A DNA stretch of 64,000 nt from Mycolicibacterium austroafricanum (GCF_902705885.1 NZ_CACSIP010000023.1:241442-305441), one strand, 5' to 3'. Counted from the stretch's first letter, positions 44,166-52,978 are shown. Notes: generated by a model from the sequence alone, not told the origin. A program made the numbers and translations.

Positions 44166-44975
44166 TCAGCCCAGCACCGGGATGCGGCGTTCCTTGGCCA
44201 ACTCGTCGAGGGCGCGCTGCATCACCCGCCGGACATGCGCGTCGACTTCGTCGATGTCGGGATCCTCGCCGAACTCCTCGACGATGTCGATCGGCGGCAG
44301 CGTCTTCATGGTGATCTTCGACGGCAGGGGCACGTTGACCGGAAGCACGACCGACAGGCCGAACGGGAACCCGAACGACACCGGCAGGATCTTGGTGCGG
44401 AACAGCCGCGCCACCGGGCCGAGCGCCTTGGCGATCTCGGTGCCGCGGGTGAGGAACAGCTGGCTCTCCTGCCCGCCGATCGCGACGGTGGGCACGATGG
44501 GCACCCCGTTGTTCAGCGCAGCCTTCACGTACCCGGTTCTACCGCCGAAGTCGATCTTGTTGGCGCTGAGCGTCGGGCGGTACACGTCGTAGTCGCCGCC
44601 GGGGAACACCACGACGACACCGCCGGAGCGCAGCGCCTCGTCGGCGTTCTCGTGGCTGGCGGGGATGAACCCGGTCTTCTTGAAGAAGGTGCCGGTGGGC
44701 CCGACCATGAGCATGTCGTGGCTGAGCGTGTACACGGGGCGGTCGTAGCCGAACTCCTCGTAGAAGCCGCTGGCGAACACCGGGACGTCCATGGCGAACA
44801 GGCCGCCGGAGTGGTTGGCGACCACCAGCGCGCCGCCGGCCGGGAAGGTGTCGAGGCCTCGCACCTCGGCGCGATGCCAGCCCTTGAGGAACGGCTTGAG
44901 CAGGCCCATCACCCGCTCGGTGAGCACCGGGTCCCACTTGGTGATCTCGGACGGCGTGACATCTGTCGAGCTCAC
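44166..44975 (-). CDS. Lysophospholipid acyltransferase-family protein (Rv1428c-like)
   Basis: This 269-residue protein carries the PlsC-like acyltransferase pattern. VVANHSGGLFAMDVP near residue 50 has His followed by Asp eight residues later rather than the strict HxxxxD. VVVFPGGDYDVYRP lies near residue 118 and VPIVPTVAIGGQE near 155. This version of the motif is nearer to the DGAT2/TMEM68-like branch. It would transfer an acyl group to a glycerolipid or alcohol. The GTG at 44975 has GAGGGGG 5-6 nt upstream. It is the first gene of the operon with fadD12 and lipO. A KstR-type palindrome lies 24 bp upstream. Confidence 0.82.
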   Translation of the reverse strand: MSSTDVTPSEITKWDPVLTERVMGLLKPFLKGWHRAEVRGLDTFPAGGALVVANHSGGLFAMDVPVFASGFYEEFGYDRPVYTLSHDMLMVGPTGTFFKKTGFIPASHENADEALRSGGVVVVFPGGDYDVYRPTLSANKIDFGGRTGYVKAALNNGVPIVPTVAIGGQESQLFLTRGTEIAKALGPVARLFRTKILPVSFGFPFGLSVVLPVNVPLPSKITMKTLPPIDIVEEFGEDPDIDEVDAHVRRVMQRALDELAKERRIPVLG

Positions 44976-44998
44976 CGTGGCCCCCTCTGGCGTCGGAT

Positions 44999-45012
44999 TG
45001 GAACGTGTTCCA
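44999..45012. promoter_or_regulatory. KstR-type palindrome upstream of acyltransferase operon
   Basis: TGGAACGTGTTCCA is a perfect 6-bp-arm palindrome and fits the published KstR operator pattern TNNAACNNGTTNNA at every fixed position. It lies 24 bp before the GTG of the acyltransferase and next to a leftward -10-like TACACT (45019-45024 on the opposite strand). KstR represses cholesterol and lipid genes, so this operon may be under that control. Confidence 0.6.
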
Positions 45013-45092
45013 GTTTTTTAGTGTACCCAGTGCTCACGGCCGTCACCCATCGCTCTTGACCTTAAGCGCTGTTGAGGGCGCACGATGCCCAG

Positions 45093-45920
45093 ATGGCCTT
45101 CGACCTGACCGCGTACTTCGCCCGCGTCGGTTACACCGGCGATGCCCGGGCCACCCTCGAGACACTGCGTGACGTCGTCGCCGCGCACAACCGCTCGATC
45201 CCGTTCGAGAACCTCGACCCGCTGATGGGGGTCCCGGTGGCGGATCTGTCCGCCGAAGCGCTCACCGACAAGCTGGTGCGCCGTCGCCGGGGCGGCTACT
45301 GCTACGAGCACAACGGGTTGCTGGGCTACGTGCTCGACCAGCTGGGCTACGACGTGGCGCGCCTGGCCGGGCGGGTGGTCTGGATGCAGCCCGACGACAC
45401 GCTGCCGGCACAGACCCACCAGGTGCTCTCGGTCCACCTCCCGGACGGTGACGGTCCCTACCTCGTCGACGTCGGGTTCGGTGGGCAGACCCTGACGTCC
45501 CCGATCCGGCTGTCTGCGGGACCGGTGCAACAGACCCGCCACGAGCCCTACCGGCTGACCGACCACTCCGAGGGGTTCGAACTGCAGGCCGAGGTCCGCG
45601 GTGAATGGCAGCCCCTCTATCTGCTGAGCCCACGCCCGCAGCCCCGCATCGATCTCGAGGTCGGCAGTTGGTACGTGTCGACACACCCCGCCTCGGGGTT
45701 CGTCATCGGGCTCTCGGCGGCACTGGTGACCGACACTGCGCGCTGGAACCTGCGCGGCCGGAATCTGGCCGTGCACCGCGCCGGCGGCACCGAGAAGACC
45801 CGGTTGGACAGCGCCGCAGAGGTACTCGAGGTCCTGGCGGAGGTGTTCGGTATCGACCTGGCGGACCTCGGTGACCGCTCCGCCGTCGAAGCCCGGGTGG
45901 ACCAGGTCCTCGACAGCTGA
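45093..45920 (+). CDS. nat: Arylamine N-acetyltransferase
   Basis: This 275-residue enzyme transfers an acetyl or propionyl group from CoA to arylamines and hydrazines, including isoniazid. The catalytic triad is visible: Cys70 in RGGYCYEHN, His109 in QTHQVL and Asp126 in LVDVGFGG. Spacing and length match mycobacterial NATs. The N-terminal helical domain has IPFENLDPLMG near residue 38. ATG 45093 is chosen because the sequence from MAFDLTAYF matches family starts. Upstream codons do not. In M. tuberculosis nat is linked to cholesterol-catabolic genes. Here it sits near the KstR-type site but in the opposite direction, with an unrelated pair downstream. Confidence 0.95.
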   Translation: MAFDLTAYFARVGYTGDARATLETLRDVVAAHNRSIPFENLDPLMGVPVADLSAEALTDKLVRRRRGGYCYEHNGLLGYVLDQLGYDVARLAGRVVWMQPDDTLPAQTHQVLSVHLPDGDGPYLVDVGFGGQTLTSPIRLSAGPVQQTRHEPYRLTDHSEGFELQAEVRGEWQPLYLLSPRPQPRIDLEVGSWYVSTHPASGFVIGLSAALVTDTARWNLRGRNLAVHRAGGTEKTRLDSAAEVLEVLAEVFGIDLADLGDRSAVEARVDQVLDS

Positions 45921-45980
45921 GCGACACACAGCAAGAATTGTCATGTCCCGCGCGGCGGTGCCGGACGATACTCAGGGACC

Positions 45981-46931
45981 GTGACCGATCCACAAGTCGA
46001 GCCGCCCCTGGGCGGCCGTGACCGGCTCCGTGAGCTGCTCGACGCGGTCACCGACGCGTCGAACAGCGGTGTCAGCGACATGGCGCGCAGCAGCCACGCC
46101 TCGGAGTTCCACTTCTCCCGGGAGGTTCGTCGGTTGACCGGCGAGTCCCCGGCCGCACTGCGCCGCCGGGTCATGCTGGAGCGCGCGGCCTGGCGGCTGC
46201 AGCGCGGTGAGGCGGTTTCCGCGGTGGCCTCCGACGAGGGCTGGTCCTCGGCCGAGGTGTTCTCCCGGGCCTTCCGCCGCACCTACGGACTGCCGCCGTC
46301 CCAGGCCGCCGACGTGCACTTCCGGTTGCCCGCACCCAATGGCCTGCACTTCCACCCACCGCAGTCGCTGTGGTTGGACAGCTCACCCACCGCCGGCGTG
46401 GACGACGCCGACGCCCCCGACGTGTCCCGGCTGCTGGTGGCCCACGACCTCGACGACACCGCCCAACTGCTGGCCCAGGCCGCGCAACTGACCCCGCAGC
46501 AGTGGGTCGCCGAGGTCGCGCCCGGACAGACGGTGCTGGAATGGGACGGACCCGAACCCAGCGTGGGTGCGGTGCTCGGTGCGCTGGTGTGGACCAAAGA
46601 GGTATGGCTGGCCACGATCGCGGGCGAGGACTTCCCGCCGCGTTCGTCGACCCAGCCCGCGTTCGTCGCCGCCGAGGCGCTTGCGGCGCACCACGATGAG
46701 ATCGCCAAGCGTTGGGGCGCAATGGTTTCCGAGTACTCGGCCGCCGGGCGGCTCGGGGACACTGTGATAGACGCGCTGTGCGACCCGCCGGAGTCGTTCC
46801 AGCTGTACGGGATCGTCGCGCACGTACTCACCTACTCCGCACACCGCCGCGAGTTGGCCCGGGCCATGCTGGCTGGCCACGGCATAGCGGCCCGGCGCGG
46901 TGACCCACTCGAATGGATGAGAGGAACCTGA
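45981..46931 (+). CDS. AraC-type HTH fused to DinB-like domain
   Basis: This 316-residue two-domain protein has an N-terminal region (residues 25-115) that is an AraC-type DNA-binding domain. It contains SHASEFHFSREVRRLTGESP, then VASDEGWSSAEVFSRAFRRT and YGLPPSQ, the two helix-turn-helix units. The C-terminal region (about 140-300) looks like a DinB/YfiT-type four-helix bundle. His residues lie in LLVAHDLDDTAQ, AALAAHHDEI and VAHVLTYSAHRREL, the last resembling the metal-ligand helix of that family. It starts at GTG 45981. The RibD-like gene follows after 1 nt, so they form an operon. The effector and targets are unknown. Confidence 0.83.
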   Translation: MTDPQVEPPLGGRDRLRELLDAVTDASNSGVSDMARSSHASEFHFSREVRRLTGESPAALRRRVMLERAAWRLQRGEAVSAVASDEGWSSAEVFSRAFRRTYGLPPSQAADVHFRLPAPNGLHFHPPQSLWLDSSPTAGVDDADAPDVSRLLVAHDLDDTAQLLAQAAQLTPQQWVAEVAPGQTVLEWDGPEPSVGAVLGALVWTKEVWLATIAGEDFPPRSSTQPAFVAAEALAAHHDEIAKRWGAMVSEYSAAGRLGDTVIDALCDPPESFQLYGIVAHVLTYSAHRRELARAMLAGHGIAARRGDPLEWMRGT

Positions 46932-46932
46932 C

Positions 46933-47454
46933 ATGGCCTGCGTGTACTACACCGCATCCAGCCTGGACGGCTACATCGTCGACGAGAACGCCAGCCTGGA
47001 CTGGTTGACCTGCCGTGACATCGACTCCGAGGGGCCGTTCGCCATCGATGCGTTCATGGCGAACGTCGGCGCACTGGTGATGGGGGCCGACACCTACCGG
47101 TGGATCGTGGACAACCACCCCGGCGAGTGGATGTACACGCAGCCGTCGTGGGTGCTGACGCACCGAACCGGCATCGTCGCCGACGGACACCCCGTCACGA
47201 CGTTCGACGGCGACGTCACCGACCTCTATCCCACCCTGGTGTCCGCGGCGGCCGACAAGGATGTCTGGTTGGTCGGCGGCGGAGACGTGGCCGCGCAGTT
47301 CGCGGCGGCGGACCTGATCGACGAGATGATCGTGTCCTACGCCCCCTGCACGCTCGGCGCCGGTTCCCGACTGCTGCCGATCCGCTCGGAGTGGGCGCTG
47401 GTCGCCACCGCCCGCAACGCCGACTTCGTCTGCGCGCGGTGGCGAAAACCCTGA
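46933..47454 (+). CDS. RibD C-terminal/dihydrofolate reductase-family protein
   Basis: This 173-residue single-domain protein has the reductase fold of the RibD C-terminal domain. The N-terminal strand TASSLDGYIVDENASLDWL and GALVMGADTYRWI (near residue 46) bind substrate. VWLVGGGDVAAQFAAADLIDE, quoted as LVGGGDVAAQFAAADL near residue 115, is the NADPH-binding loop. SYAPCTLGAGSRLLP lies near the C-terminus. Family members reduce pyrimidines or unknown small substrates. The start ATG has GAGAGGA upstream and follows the AraC-DinB stop by one base. It is probably controlled with that regulator. Confidence 0.88.
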   Translation: MACVYYTASSLDGYIVDENASLDWLTCRDIDSEGPFAIDAFMANVGALVMGADTYRWIVDNHPGEWMYTQPSWVLTHRTGIVADGHPVTTFDGDVTDLYPTLVSAAADKDVWLVGGGDVAAQFAAADLIDEMIVSYAPCTLGAGSRLLPIRSEWALVATARNADFVCARWRKP

Positions 47455-47526
47455 CGGGCCCGGTTTGTCGTAGGCTTTGGCGAACTCGTCGCAGCGGCGA
47501 AACTCGAGCTGGATGGAGGGCGCAGC

Positions 47527-49362
47527 ATGGGCCACTACCGGAGCAATGTCCGCGACTTGGAGTTCAACCTCTTCGAGATGCTGTCCCTGGAGAAGGTGCT
47601 GGCCACGGGTGAGTTCGGTGACCTCGACGGGGCGTCGGTGCACCAGATACTCGACGAGGCCGCCAAGCTCGCCGAGGGGCCGCTGGCAGAGGGCTTCGCC
47701 GAAACCGACCGGCACCCGCCGACGTTCGACCCCGCCACCCACACCGTCAGCATTCCCGACCCGTTCAAGAAGGCGTTTCGGGCCTGGCACGGCAGCGACT
47801 GGTTCCGTGTCGGCATGGCCGAGGACATCGGCGGCGTACCCGCGCCCTCGATGGTGGAGTGGGCGATCAACGAGTTCGCGCTCGGCGCCCAGCCTGCGGT
47901 GTTCCTGTACTCGGCCGGGCCGAAGATGGCCGACATCGTTCACGCCATCGGCAATGAGCAACAACAACATTGGGCGTCGCTGATGATCGAGCGCAACTGG
48001 GGCGCCACCATGGTGCTCACCGAACCCGACGCCGGTTCGGATGTCGGCGCGGGCCGTACCAAGGCGGTCCAGCAGCCCGACGGCACCTGGCACCTCGACG
48101 GCGTGAAGCGGTTCATCACCAACGGCGACACCGACGATCTCTTCGAGAACATCATCCACGTCACGCTCGCCCGGCCGCAGGGAGCGGGGCCGGGCACCAA
48201 GGGCCTGAGCCTGTTCCTGGTGCCGAAGTTCCACTTCGACCCGCAGACCGGCGAGCCCGGAGAACGCAACGGGGTGTTCGTCACCGGCCTGGAGCACAAG
48301 ATGGGCCTGAAGGCCTCGGCGACGTGTGAACTCACCTTCGGCCAGCACGGCACCCCTGCCGTCGGGTGGCTCGTCGACGACACCCACAACGGCATCGCCC
48401 AGATGTTCAGGGTGATCGAGTACGCCCGCATGATGGTGGGCACCAAAGCTATCGCGACACTGTCCACGGGATATCTGAACGCGCTCGACTACGCCAAGAC
48501 CCGGGTGCAGGGTGCCGACATGACACAGATGACGGACAAGGCCGCGCCGCGGGTGACGATCATCCACCATCCCGACGTCCGTCGAGCGCTGCTCACCCAG
48601 AAGGCCTACGCGGAAGGCCTGCGTGCGCTGTATCTCTACACCGCGGCGCACCAGGACATCGTCGCCGCCGACATCGTCTCCGGTGCGGACGCCGCGATGG
48701 CCGGCCGGGTCAACGACCTGCTGCTGCCGATCGTCAAGGGCGTCGGCTCCGAGCGTGCCTACCAATGCCTGACGGAGTCGCTGCAGACTCTCGGCGGCTC
48801 CGGGTTCCTGCAGGACTACCCGATCGAGCAGTACATCCGCGACGCCAAGATCGACTCGCTCTACGAGGGCACCACCGCGATCCAGGCGCAGGACTTCTTC
48901 TTCCGCAAGATCGCCAGGGATCAGGGCGGGGCACTGATGCACGTGGTGGGCCGGATGCGCGCGTTCCTCGCCGACAGCGCGGCGCACCCCGAACTGGCCG
49001 AGGCGCGCACGCTTCTGGCGACCGCCGTGGTCGACGTGGAGGCGATGGTCGCGGCGATGACCGGCTATCTGGTCGACTCGCAGCAGAACCCCCGAGAGCT
49101 CTACCGGCTCGGGCTGGAGTCGGTCCCGTTCCTGCTCGCGGTGGGCGACCTGCTGCTGGGCTGGCTGCTGCTGCAGCAGGCCGAGGTGGCTCTGACCGCC
49201 CTGGACGGCGACGTCAGCGACCGCGATCGCGACTTCTACGCCGGGAAGGTCGCCACCGCGAAGTTCTTCGCCAAGAACGTTCTTCCGCGGCTGACCGCCC
49301 AGAGCGCCATCCTGAAGGCCGTCGACCTCACCGCGATGGAGCTGTCAGAACACGCCTTCTGA
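47527..49362 (+). CDS. Acyl-CoA dehydrogenase, FadE5-like
   Basis: This 611-residue large acyl-CoA dehydrogenase is very similar, as I recall it, to M. tuberculosis FadE5, a broad-range enzyme of the same length. Shared segments include HYRSNVRDLEFNLFE at the N-terminus, TMVLTEPDAGSDVGAGRTKA near residue 162 and GVKRFITNGDTDDLFENI near 190. Further ones are GLEHKMGLKASATCEL near 255 and LYEGTTAIQAQDFFFRKI near 445, whose Glu in YEGTT is the catalytic base. A C-terminal helical domain of about 150 residues completes it. The ATG at 47527 has GGAGGG 7 nt upstream. It stands alone and is followed by a strong inverted repeat. It may be a second paralogue, since the true fadE5 position lies beyond the aftD side. 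Confidence 0.92.
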   Translation: MGHYRSNVRDLEFNLFEMLSLEKVLATGEFGDLDGASVHQILDEAAKLAEGPLAEGFAETDRHPPTFDPATHTVSIPDPFKKAFRAWHGSDWFRVGMAEDIGGVPAPSMVEWAINEFALGAQPAVFLYSAGPKMADIVHAIGNEQQQHWASLMIERNWGATMVLTEPDAGSDVGAGRTKAVQQPDGTWHLDGVKRFITNGDTDDLFENIIHVTLARPQGAGPGTKGLSLFLVPKFHFDPQTGEPGERNGVFVTGLEHKMGLKASATCELTFGQHGTPAVGWLVDDTHNGIAQMFRVIEYARMMVGTKAIATLSTGYLNALDYAKTRVQGADMTQMTDKAAPRVTIIHHPDVRRALLTQKAYAEGLRALYLYTAAHQDIVAADIVSGADAAMAGRVNDLLLPIVKGVGSERAYQCLTESLQTLGGSGFLQDYPIEQYIRDAKIDSLYEGTTAIQAQDFFFRKIARDQGGALMHVVGRMRAFLADSAAHPELAEARTLLATAVVDVEAMVAAMTGYLVDSQQNPRELYRLGLESVPFLLAVGDLLLGWLLLQQAEVALTALDGDVSDRDRDFYAGKVATAKFFAKNVLPRLTAQSAILKAVDLTAMELSEHAF

Positions 49363-49371
49363 GGCACCGAA

Positions 49372-49438
49372 CACGCCGAAACCCGACTTTTGCAGAAGAA
49401 GTGCGGGTGAATACCTGCAAAAGTCGGGTCTCGGCGTG
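49372..49438. repeat. 24-bp-arm inverted repeat between convergent genes
   Basis: Arms 49372-49395 and 49415-49438 pair at 23 of 24 positions around a 19-nt loop. The core reads ACCCGACTTTTGCAG on the left and its complement on the right. It lies between the convergent FadE5-like and aldehyde dehydrogenase genes, where it could terminate both transcripts. Its length and symmetry also suit a dispersed palindromic repeat. Confidence 0.8.
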
Positions 49439-49460
49439 CTTGGTCCGTTCGTAGCGCGTG

Positions 49461-50936
49461 CTAGGTGGCCGGCGTGTAACCGAACGGCAGCAGGATGCTC
49501 TTCGCCTCGGTGTAGGCCTCGATGCCCTCGGGGCCGTTCTCGCGGCCGATGCCGGAATTCTTGAAGCCGCCGAACGGGGCGCCGGGGTCGAACGCGTACA
49601 TGTTGACCGCGTAGGTGCCGGTGCGGATCTTGCGGGCGATCTGCAGCGCCTTGTCGTTGTCGGTGGTGTAGACGCTGCCGGCGAGGCCGTAAACCGAGTC
49701 GTTGGCGATGCGCACCGCGTCGTCCTCGTCCTCGTAGGCGATCACCGCGAGCACCGGGCCGAAGATCTCCTCCTGGGCGATGGTCATCGAGTTGTCGACG
49801 TCGGCGAACACCGTCGGCTGCACGAACCAGCCGCTGTCGAGGCCGTCGGGCCTGCCGCCACCGGCGACAACGCGCGCACCCTCGTCGACCCCCTTCTTGA
49901 TGTAGCCCTCGACGCGCTCGCGCTGCTTTTCCGAGATCAGCGGGCCGATCATCGCGGCGGGGTCGTCGGGCAGCCCGATCGGCATCGCCGCGACGGCGGC
50001 CGACAACTTCTCCACGACCTCGTCGTAACGCGACCGCGGCGCCAGGATCCTGGTCTGCCCGACGCAGGCCTGCCCGCAGTTCATCAGCCCGGAGAACACC
50101 AGCATCGGCAGAGTGGAATCCAGGTCGGCGTCCTCGAGGATGATGGCCGCCGACTTACCGCCCAGCTCCAGCGTGCATGCCTTGAGCTTGTCGGCGGCGA
50201 TCTTGGCGACCTCCTTGCCGACCCCCGAGCTGCCGGTGAAGGTGAACTTGTCCAGCTCGGGATTGGCGGTCAGGGCGCGCCCGGTCTCGGCACCGCCGGG
50301 CACGATCGAGAGCACGCCTTCGGGCAGTCCGGCCTCGGCGAACATCTCGGCCATCGCGAACACCGACAGCGGGGTCTCGGCGGCGGGCTTGAGCACCACG
50401 GTGCAACCGGCCAGCAACGCGGGCCCGAGCTTGTTGGCTGCCAGGAAGAACGGCACGTTCCACGCCGTCACGGCCCCGACGACACCGATCGGCTCCTTGA
50501 CCACGAGGGTCTGGCCGTAGACGCCGTCGCGGATGTCCTGCCAGGTGAACTTGTCCGCGGCGCCGACGTAGTAGTTGAACGACGACATCGCCGCGCCGTA
50601 CTGCATCATGTCGACGATCGTCGGCGGCTGGCCCGTTTCGGCGGCCAGCAGGAATTTCAGCTCGTCGCCGCGCTCCTCCATGATCTTGACCGCGCGGCCC
50701 AGGATCTCGGCGCGCTCCGCCGGTGTCATCTGCGGCCACGGTCCCTCGTCGAAGGCCTTGCGGGCGGCCGCGCAGGCGGCGTCCACGTCGGCCGCCGTCG
50801 CCAGCGGCACCTTGCCAACCAGTTCGCCGGTGGCGGGGGAGTGCACCTCGATCACATCCGAGGAAGCCGGCTCGACCCACTTGCCGCCGATGAACAACTT
50901 GTCCCACTCGGTCTTGAAGGCAGTGCTCTGGGTCAT
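49461..50936 (-). CDS. Aldehyde dehydrogenase (Rv0223c-like)
   Basis: This 491-residue NAD(P)-dependent enzyme oxidises an aldehyde to the acid. The cofactor and active-site motifs are present: AVTAWNVPFFLAANKLGPAL near residue 155 and FTGSSGVGKEVAKIA near 235. The catalytic Glu is in LELGGKSAAI near 259 and the catalytic Cys in NCGQACVGQTR near 293. EEIFGPVLAVI lies near residue 390. It is the standard length for the superfamily. It marks the resumption of the M. tuberculosis gene order (Rv0223c onward). The aldehyde substrate is not evident. The 3' end faces the FadE5-like gene across a strong palindrome. Confidence 0.94.
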   Translation of the reverse strand: MTQSTAFKTEWDKLFIGGKWVEPASSDVIEVHSPATGELVGKVPLATAADVDAACAAARKAFDEGPWPQMTPAERAEILGRAVKIMEERGDELKFLLAAETGQPPTIVDMMQYGAAMSSFNYYVGAADKFTWQDIRDGVYGQTLVVKEPIGVVGAVTAWNVPFFLAANKLGPALLAGCTVVLKPAAETPLSVFAMAEMFAEAGLPEGVLSIVPGGAETGRALTANPELDKFTFTGSSGVGKEVAKIAADKLKACTLELGGKSAAIILEDADLDSTLPMLVFSGLMNCGQACVGQTRILAPRSRYDEVVEKLSAAVAAMPIGLPDDPAAMIGPLISEKQRERVEGYIKKGVDEGARVVAGGGRPDGLDSGWFVQPTVFADVDNSMTIAQEEIFGPVLAVIAYEDEDDAVRIANDSVYGLAGSVYTTDNDKALQIARKIRTGTYAVNMYAFDPGAPFGGFKNSGIGRENGPEGIEAYTEAKSILLPFGYTPAT

Positions 50937-51017
50937 TTTGCTCCTCGCGTCCGCAGTGTCATGGCCGTCACATTACCCACCGATCGGCCAAACGAGAACC
51001 TGTTGCAGTTCAGCCCT

Positions 51018-51782
51018 TCACGACGGCCGCAACACCAACACCAGATTGCTCACTGTGAACTCACGGAGCAGTGGCACCTGGACCGTCCCCCATGCCCATC
51101 GAGGGTGGTAGCGGGGGAATGCGGCGACCAGCGCGCCGGTGCCGGCGGCCCAGCGCAATCCCTCGGCGACGGACACGGCGAACAACGACGAGCCGTAGTC
51201 GTTCTTCGGTCGGTGGCCGTGTTTGCGGGCGTAACGGTCAGCAGCGCGCCGGCCACCGAGGTAGTGCGTCACGCCCATCTCATGCCCGCCGAACGGGCCC
51301 AGCCACACGGTGTAGGACAACACCACCAGCCCTCCGGGCCGGGTGACCCGCAGCATCTCGTCGCCCAAACGCCACGGGTCGGGTACGTGCTCGGCGACGT
51401 TGGAGGACAGGCAGATGTCGACGCTGCCGTCGCCGAACGGCAGTGCGGTGCCGGAGGCCCGGACGAAGGCCCCCTCCCCGCGCTGCAGCGCGGGTGCCGC
51501 GTGCATCTCCCGCGGGTCGGGTTCCACGCCGATGTACCGCATCCCCGCATCGGTGAAGGCTGAGGCGAAATAACCGGGCCCGCCGCCGACGTCCAGCACC
51601 GTGCCGCCGGATGGCGGGGTGCCATGGACCGCGGTCCACAGATCGGTGACCATCGCGACGGTGTCGTCGGCGAGCGCGCCGTAGAACCGGTCCGGATCAC
51701 GCTGCTCGAAGCGGAACTCCGACAGCAGACGCAGCGACCGCGACAACGTCGCCCGCCGCGCCAGAAGGTCCGTTGCCGCCAT
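51018..51782 (-). CDS. SAM-dependent methyltransferase (Rv0224c-like)
   Basis: This 254-residue class I methyltransferase has motif I VLDVGGGPGYFASAF near residue 70. An acidic strand YIGVEPDPREM lies near 92, DICLSSNVAEHV near 133, and LRVTRPGGLVVLSY near 155. ATG 51782 gives the start MAATDLLARRATL, which agrees with the M. tuberculosis protein. A GTG three codons earlier is unlikely. It is divergent from the glycosyltransferase by 35 bp, so the two share a promoter region. The partners suggest methylation of a glycolipid or polysaccharide precursor. Confidence 0.9.
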   Translation of the reverse strand: MAATDLLARRATLSRSLRLLSEFRFEQRDPDRFYGALADDTVAMVTDLWTAVHGTPPSGGTVLDVGGGPGYFASAFTDAGMRYIGVEPDPREMHAAPALQRGEGAFVRASGTALPFGDGSVDICLSSNVAEHVPDPWRLGDEMLRVTRPGGLVVLSYTVWLGPFGGHEMGVTHYLGGRRAADRYARKHGHRPKNDYGSSLFAVSVAEGLRWAAGTGALVAAFPRYHPRWAWGTVQVPLLREFTVSNLVLVLRPS

Positions 51783-51804
51783 CCCGGTCACCCTAGGACC
51801 CGAC

Positions 51805-51817
51805 TACTCTGAACCCG
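51805..51817 (+). promoter_or_regulatory. Leaderless-type -10 before glycosyltransferase
   Basis: TACTCT (51805-51810) fits the -10 pattern TANNNT and lies 7 nt before the ATG at 51818, which is therefore expected to be the first transcribed base. There is no ribosome-binding site and no clear -35. Confidence 0.5.
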
Positions 51818-52978
51818 ATGTCCGACCTGCCCCTCGAGTCCGTCCTGCTGCTGTGCTGGCGCGACACCGGCCACCCGCAGGGCGGCGGCAGCGAGGCCTA
51901 CCTGCAACGTATCGGCGCGCAGCTCGCCGACTCCGGCGTCCGGGTCACGCTGCGCACCGCGCACTATCCCGGCGCCGCCCGGCGCGAGACCGTCGACGGT
52001 GTGGAGATCCAGCGCGTCGGCGGGCGGCACTCGGTGTACGTCTGGGCCGGGCTGGCGATGGCCGCGGCCGTGATCGGCCTGGGCCCACTGCGGCATGTGC
52101 GTCCGGACGTGGTCGTCGACACCCAGAACGGGCTGCCGTTCCTGGCCAGGTTGGTCTACGGCCGACGGGTGGTGGTGCTTGTGCACCACTGTCACCGCGA
52201 GCAGTGGCCGGTCGCCGGGCGGGTCATGAGCCGCATCGGATGGTTCGTCGAATCCTGGTTGTCGCCGCGGGTGCACCGGCACAACCAGTACGTCACGGTG
52301 TCGTTGCCGTCCGCGCGAGATCTCACGCTGCTCGGTGTGGACGCCGACCGTGTCGCGATCGTCCGCAACGGTCTCGACGCCGCCCCGGGCGCGACGCTGA
52401 CGCCGGCACGGTCCACAACCCCCCGGGTCGTCGTGCTGTCCCGGCTGGTGCCGCACAAGCAGATCGAGGACGCGCTCGGGGCCGTCGCCCGGCTGCGCTC
52501 GCGGATTCCCGGTCTGCATCTGGACGTGCTCGGCGACGGTTGGTGGGCGGACCGGCTCGTCGACCACGCAGCGCTGCTCGGCATCTCCGATGCGGTGACG
52601 TTCCACGGCCACGTCGATGACCACACCAAACACGCTGTGCTGCAGCGCAGTTGGGTCAACGTGCTGCCCTCCCGGAAGGAGGGCTGGGGGCTGGCTGTCG
52701 TCGAAGCCGCACAACACGGGGTGCCCACCATCGGCTACCGCGCGTCCGGCGGCCTGGTGGATTCCGTCGTCGACGGCGTCACCGGGTTGCTCGTCGACGA
52801 CTACCAGGGCCTGGTCGACGGCCTCGACCGGCTGCTGTGCGACGCGGTGCTGCGCGAGCAGCTGGGGGCCAAAGCGCAGGTGCGCAGCGGGGAGTTCTCG
52901 TGGCAGCAGAGCGCCGCGGCGATGCGGCAGGTGCTGGAGACCGTTCATTCCGGCGGAGTTGTCAGCGGAGTGATCTGA
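51818..52978 (+). CDS. Family GT4-like glycosyltransferase (Rv0225-like)
   Basis: This 386-residue GT-B fold enzyme has an N-terminal acceptor half with GGGSEAYLQRIGAQLADSG near residue 19, quoted for its Gly-rich loop. The C-terminal donor half has VVVLSRLVPHKQIEDALGAV near residue 208. The nucleotide-sugar motif ending EGWGLAVVEAAQHGVPTIGY near residue 290 includes the Ex7E pair (Glu in EGWG and VVEA). It transfers a sugar from a nucleotide donor with retention. The acceptor is unknown, but a cell-envelope glycan is likely from its neighbours (methyltransferase, Rv0226c and Rv0227c proteins, AftD). Confidence 0.9.
   Translation: MSDLPLESVLLLCWRDTGHPQGGGSEAYLQRIGAQLADSGVRVTLRTAHYPGAARRETVDGVEIQRVGGRHSVYVWAGLAMAAAVIGLGPLRHVRPDVVVDTQNGLPFLARLVYGRRVVVLVHHCHREQWPVAGRVMSRIGWFVESWLSPRVHRHNQYVTVSLPSARDLTLLGVDADRVAIVRNGLDAAPGATLTPARSTTPRVVVLSRLVPHKQIEDALGAVARLRSRIPGLHLDVLGDGWWADRLVDHAALLGISDAVTFHGHVDDHTKHAVLQRSWVNVLPSRKEGWGLAVVEAAQHGVPTIGYRASGGLVDSVVDGVTGLLVDDYQGLVDGLDRLLCDAVLREQLGAKAQVRSGEFSWQQSAAAMRQVLETVHSGGVVSGVI

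Noticed and set aside
49372..49438. End of a mobile element or attachment site
   Set aside because: No transposase, integrase or target duplication is visible nearby. The symmetry suits a terminator or palindromic repeat.
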